Origin: Clostridiaceae bacterium
Lineage (GTDB): Bacteria > Bacillota > Clostridia > Saccharofermentanales > DTU023
NCBI GenBank assembly: GCA_012799825.1
Contig: JAAZKK010000072.1
Span: 1 to 47,133 of the forward strand
DNA: 47,133 nt
Reading direction: 5' to 3'
Shown here: positions 44,583-47,133 of the stretch, piece after piece
How positions within the stretch are numbered: the first letter of the stretch is position 1
How the letters are laid out: every line of letters begins with the position of its first letter
Made by a program: the position numbers and the translations under genes
Notes under the pieces: model-generated
What the model saw: the letters and a program-made list of their open reading frames with translations, nothing else
Told to the model about the DNA's origin: nothing
The model's database searches: none

Positions 44583-45260
44583 ATGATGTATTTAAAGAAG
44601 TTATTGGTAGTAGGCGCACTCGTTTTGAGCCTCTCTTTAGCTGCTTGTAACGGTCAGACTCCACCTGATTCGACTGACGCGCCGACTCCGTCTAATCTGC
44701 CGAAACAGATGCAGCAACAAGATCAACCTGATGCCTCTCTGGCGGATTGGGACGGAACTTGGAGGAACATGATCAGCTTCTTAAGTGAAGATGACGAAGG
44801 TTTACGTGAGGCGTTGGAACATGTAGCTGAAGAACACGATATGACGGTAGATGAATATATCGAACATGAGAAGGAAGAGAGTGTACCCTTCGAAAAAATG
44901 GTGATCGACAGCAATGCGGAGACGATTACCTTCTACGAACTATACAGGGACACAGACGGTAAGACGGCTAAGTATACCTATAAGGAGGCCTTGGAATTTT
45001 CTCATGGCGGCGCCAACTTTAATTGGTATGTTTTCGAAACCAAAGATGCTTCTGATCATCCTATTGTTCTCCTAATGGAGATCCATGGCGAAGAAAACAT
45101 GGCGCACTTCCACGTTCGTGCAGCAAAGTCAATTGATGAAGCCATGAAGGATGAGCATTGGTATCCAACATTCATGGACGAGAACATTCCTCTTTCCATG
45201 ATTGCTGAAGAATTAGAACATCACGATGAATCTCATGGACATCATGACCATGACCATTAA
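44583..45260 (+). CDS. zinT: ZinT-like metal-binding lipoprotein
   Basis: 225 residues with GGAGG eight bases before the ATG. The lipoprotein signal ends in SLAAC-NG (Cys22), followed by a Pro/Gln/Thr-rich linker. The rest resembles the ZinT/YodA calycin domain: LADWDGTWRNM, ETITFYELYR, YTYKEALEF, FNWYVFETKD, MAHFHVRAAKSIDEA and HWYPTFM. HFH is a typical metal ligand set. The last 14 residues are mostly His and Asp/Glu. ZinT proteins bind zinc under scarcity and pass it to the ABC system; in streptococci this domain is fused to AdcA, whereas here it is a separate lipoprotein upstream of the binding protein gene. Confidence 0.88.
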   Translation: MMYLKKLLVVGALVLSLSLAACNGQTPPDSTDAPTPSNLPKQMQQQDQPDASLADWDGTWRNMISFLSEDDEGLREALEHVAEEHDMTVDEYIEHEKEESVPFEKMVIDSNAETITFYELYRDTDGKTAKYTYKEALEFSHGGANFNWYVFETKDASDHPIVLLMEIHGEENMAHFHVRAAKSIDEAMKDEHWYPTFMDENIPLSMIAEELEHHDESHGHHDHDH

Positions 45261-45288
45261 TGGTTGACGAAATCAGGGTTTGTCGCTT

Positions 45289-46644
45289 ATGTCATTATTT
45301 GCTTTCAAAAGCGAGAGAGACTCGGAAAGGTATCCTCTTCTCAAGAGGATCCTTTCCATTGTCCTGCTTATATCTATTGTCATGAGTATTTTTTTGCTCA
45401 GTGCCTGTCGGAGAAATGAGCAGGTCATAGACGGTTCTCTGGTATATACCTCTTTTTATCCCGTTTACGATTTAACCAAATCCGTTGCGGAAGGAACGGA
45501 TATTCATATCGATATTCTAATGCCGGCGGAACAAGATCCCCATATGTGGGAACCGACTCCTCGCGATCTTCAAAAATTGGCCGTTGCCGACATGCTTATA
45601 GTTAATGGGGCTAACATGGAAGAACGTTGGTTAGCCGGTATAAGAGAAAGCTTGCCCAATTTAAAAATTGTCGATCTATCGGAAAATGTTGACTTGATAA
45701 CGTATAAGGGACAGGCTTCGCTGGGCGAATTTCAGTATATGGTCAAACTGGATCTGGTGGGAAACCGGGTTTATCCCATCGAATTCGGTCATACCCATGA
45801 AGAGTTTATGCGAATTGCATTTATTAAGACTGATGGTCAAGAAAAGAAAGAGGATATGATCGACTACGCCAAAGCCGTCATGCTGGATCAAGGAGAGACG
45901 GTGGAACAATACAGTTTGATCGAAGTCGAGAACGAAAAGGTCTATCAAATGAAGATGGGTCATACTTCCGGAATGATGTATTATCAAGTTCCTGAAAGCG
46001 GCAGCTACTACCTGATATCGGATCGCTTATCAGAAGCGCTGTTAAGTTATCGCCTCTTAGAGGAAGAAGGCGGCGAAGACCTGCCTGTGGAAGTGATTCT
46101 GACGGGTTCCACCTCAAGCTTGGACAAAACAACGTACGACCCGCATTCTTGGATGTCGACGATCAATGCCAAGATTTATCTTAATGCGATCAATCAAAGT
46201 CTGGCCGCGTTTTACCCCCATTACTCCAAAAAATTTAATAGAAATAAGGTTCGAATGGTCAACGAACTGGCTCTTTTGGAGCATGAATTCAAGGATAAAT
46301 TCGCTGCCAAGGAGAACAAGGTCTTCGTTGTTACCCACTATGCCTATGCCTATTTGGCCAGAGACTTCGGCCTGGATCAATACCCCCTTCAGGGATTAAC
46401 CAGCATGGGATCGATCAGCCTGCATACCCTCCGACGTGCCATCGCCTTTTGCAGGGAAAACCATGTGAGCAAAATTTTCTATGAAGCAAAAGGCAATAGC
46501 AGAGACGCTTACACCATTGCATGGGAAATCGGAGGCGATGCCGACACCTTGAACTCTATGGAGTTCGTCAGCAAAAGCGAGGAGGTCCGATATATCGATA
46601 TCATGCGGGACAATTTAGAACGATTAGAACAATCAATGAGGTGA
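45289..46644 (+). CDS. znuA: Zinc ABC transporter substrate-binding lipoprotein (ZnuA/TroA family) with a large insertion
   Basis: 451 residues from the ATG at 45289; a TTG at 45280 is too close to the AGGG. The lipobox is LLSAC-RR (Cys40). TroA-fold features are SFYPVYDLTKSVAEG, DPHMWEPTPRDL with H85, YDPHSWMSTINAKIY with H286, VVTHYAYAYLARDFGL with H350, and IFYEAKGNSRDA. These supply the usual three His plus one acidic metal ligand. Between residues 138 and 282 lies an insertion in place of the short His-rich loop of typical ZnuA. It contains RVYPIEFGHTH (160-170) and KVYQMKMGHTS (217-227), two related motifs. The preceding zinT and following znuC indicate zinc uptake, though Mn is possible for the family. 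Confidence 0.9.
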   Translation: MSLFAFKSERDSERYPLLKRILSIVLLISIVMSIFLLSACRRNEQVIDGSLVYTSFYPVYDLTKSVAEGTDIHIDILMPAEQDPHMWEPTPRDLQKLAVADMLIVNGANMEERWLAGIRESLPNLKIVDLSENVDLITYKGQASLGEFQYMVKLDLVGNRVYPIEFGHTHEEFMRIAFIKTDGQEKKEDMIDYAKAVMLDQGETVEQYSLIEVENEKVYQMKMGHTSGMMYYQVPESGSYYLISDRLSEALLSYRLLEEEGGEDLPVEVILTGSTSSLDKTTYDPHSWMSTINAKIYLNAINQSLAAFYPHYSKKFNRNKVRMVNELALLEHEFKDKFAAKENKVFVVTHYAYAYLARDFGLDQYPLQGLTSMGSISLHTLRRAIAFCRENHVSKIFYEAKGNSRDAYTIAWEIGGDADTLNSMEFVSKSEEVRYIDIMRDNLERLEQSMR

Positions 46645-46649
46645 ACAGA

Positions 46650-47133
46650 ATGAGTGCAAACGCTTTGCAAGTGTCGAAGCTGTCGTTTTCATATACAGAA
46701 GATCCGGTTCTTACGGATGTAAATTTTAAACTTCCCGAGCAGGAATGTATGGTCATTTTCGGCAGCAACGGCTCCGGTAAATCTACCTTGCTGCGCCTAA
46801 TTCTAGGACAACTTCGTGCCAAGTCGGGCGATATAGAAATTTTCGGGCAGGAAGTTCAAAACAAGAAAAATTGGCAAGATGTCGGCTATGTTCCGCAAAC
46901 AAATGTGACCAAAAGTGTGGCCTTTCCGGTTACCAGCGCAGAAATATTAGCCAGCAGTCGTTATAGATATTTGAAGGGTTTTAGAATTGCTCGCAAAAAT
47001 GAGTATGAATCGGCTCTGAAAGGGCTGGAGCGTTTTGGCTTGGCCGAGTACGCCCAAGTTCCGTTCAGTGAATTATCCGGCGGACTGCAGCAACGGGTCA
47101 TGATTGCCCGCGCCATGCTGGACAAACCCAGGA
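46650..47133 (+). CDS. znuC: Zinc ABC transporter ATP-binding protein ZnuC (partial, runs off the edge)
   Basis: 161 codons are visible, with no stop. GAGGTGAAC precedes the ATG, which is two codons after the znuA stop. Walker A is GSNGSGKSTLL, the Q-loop is VGYVPQ, and the ABC signature is LSGGLQQRVMIARAML. The order binding protein, then ATPase, fits the Znu/Adc zinc importer. The permease (znuB) should follow beyond the window. Confidence 0.93.
   Translation, partial: MSANALQVSKLSFSYTEDPVLTDVNFKLPEQECMVIFGSNGSGKSTLLRLILGQLRAKSGDIEIFGQEVQNKKNWQDVGYVPQTNVTKSVAFPVTSAEILASSRYRYLKGFRIARKNEYESALKGLERFGLAEYAQVPFSELSGGLQQRVMIARAMLDKPR

Overview
The window looks like chromosomal DNA of a low-to-mid GC Bacillota bacterium, most likely a member of class Clostridia. 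The evidence is strong GGAGG-type ribosome binding sites, sigma-A-like promoters, a PASTA-domain Ser/Thr kinase paired with a PP2C phosphatase, a sortase, DUF1934 and YdbC family proteins, an archaeal-type (type 3) prolyl-tRNA synthetase, and the gene order rpsB-tsf-pyrH-frr-uppS-cdsA-dxr-rseP-ispG. I cannot name the genus from the sequence alone. No rRNA, tRNA, CRISPR array, insertion sequence or phage gene was found.

Left part (1-12 kb): carbohydrate and accessory genes. These are a fructuronate reductase cut by the window edge, a ROK sugar kinase divergent from nagA (GlcNAc-6-P deacetylase), an orphan ThiF/MoeB-like E1 protein, a membrane-anchored sortase with a repetitive acidic N-terminus, a YdbC/PC4-like protein, glycogen phosphorylase, a small prepilin-peptidase-like protein, and a degenerate CPBP-family membrane protein next to mltG.

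Middle part (12-40 kb): mostly one long minus-strand array of core genes. In transcription order from the right these are rpsB, tsf | pyrH | frr, uppS, cdsA, dxr, rseP, ispG, priA | def, fmt | yugP-like protease, rsmB | PP2C phosphatase, PASTA kinase, rpe. Bars mark gaps that contain candidate promoters or hairpins. Several junctions are 4-bp stop/start overlaps, which implies translational coupling. The array links translation (S2, EF-Ts, RRF, deformylase, Fmt, RsmB), isoprenoid and lipid-carrier supply (UppS, Dxr, IspG, CdsA), membrane proteolysis (RseP) and envelope signalling (kinase/phosphatase). To the left, tyrS and tmcAL are on the plus strand. Further left on the minus strand are a lipoprotein of unknown function, proS, murI, a DUF1934 protein, rpmF, der and mltG.

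Right part (40.5-47.1 kb): a TolB-like propeller lipoprotein, an M20 dipeptidase with an unusual N-terminal region carrying a C/H-rich metal-site-like motif, and a zinc-acquisition operon (ZinT-like lipoprotein, ZnuA-like binding lipoprotein, ZnuC ATPase running off the edge). A perfect 20-bp palindrome overlaps the probable promoter of the zinc operon. The most interesting item is the ZnuA-like protein: about 145 residues replace the usual His-rich loop and contain two copies of a VYxxxxGHT motif.
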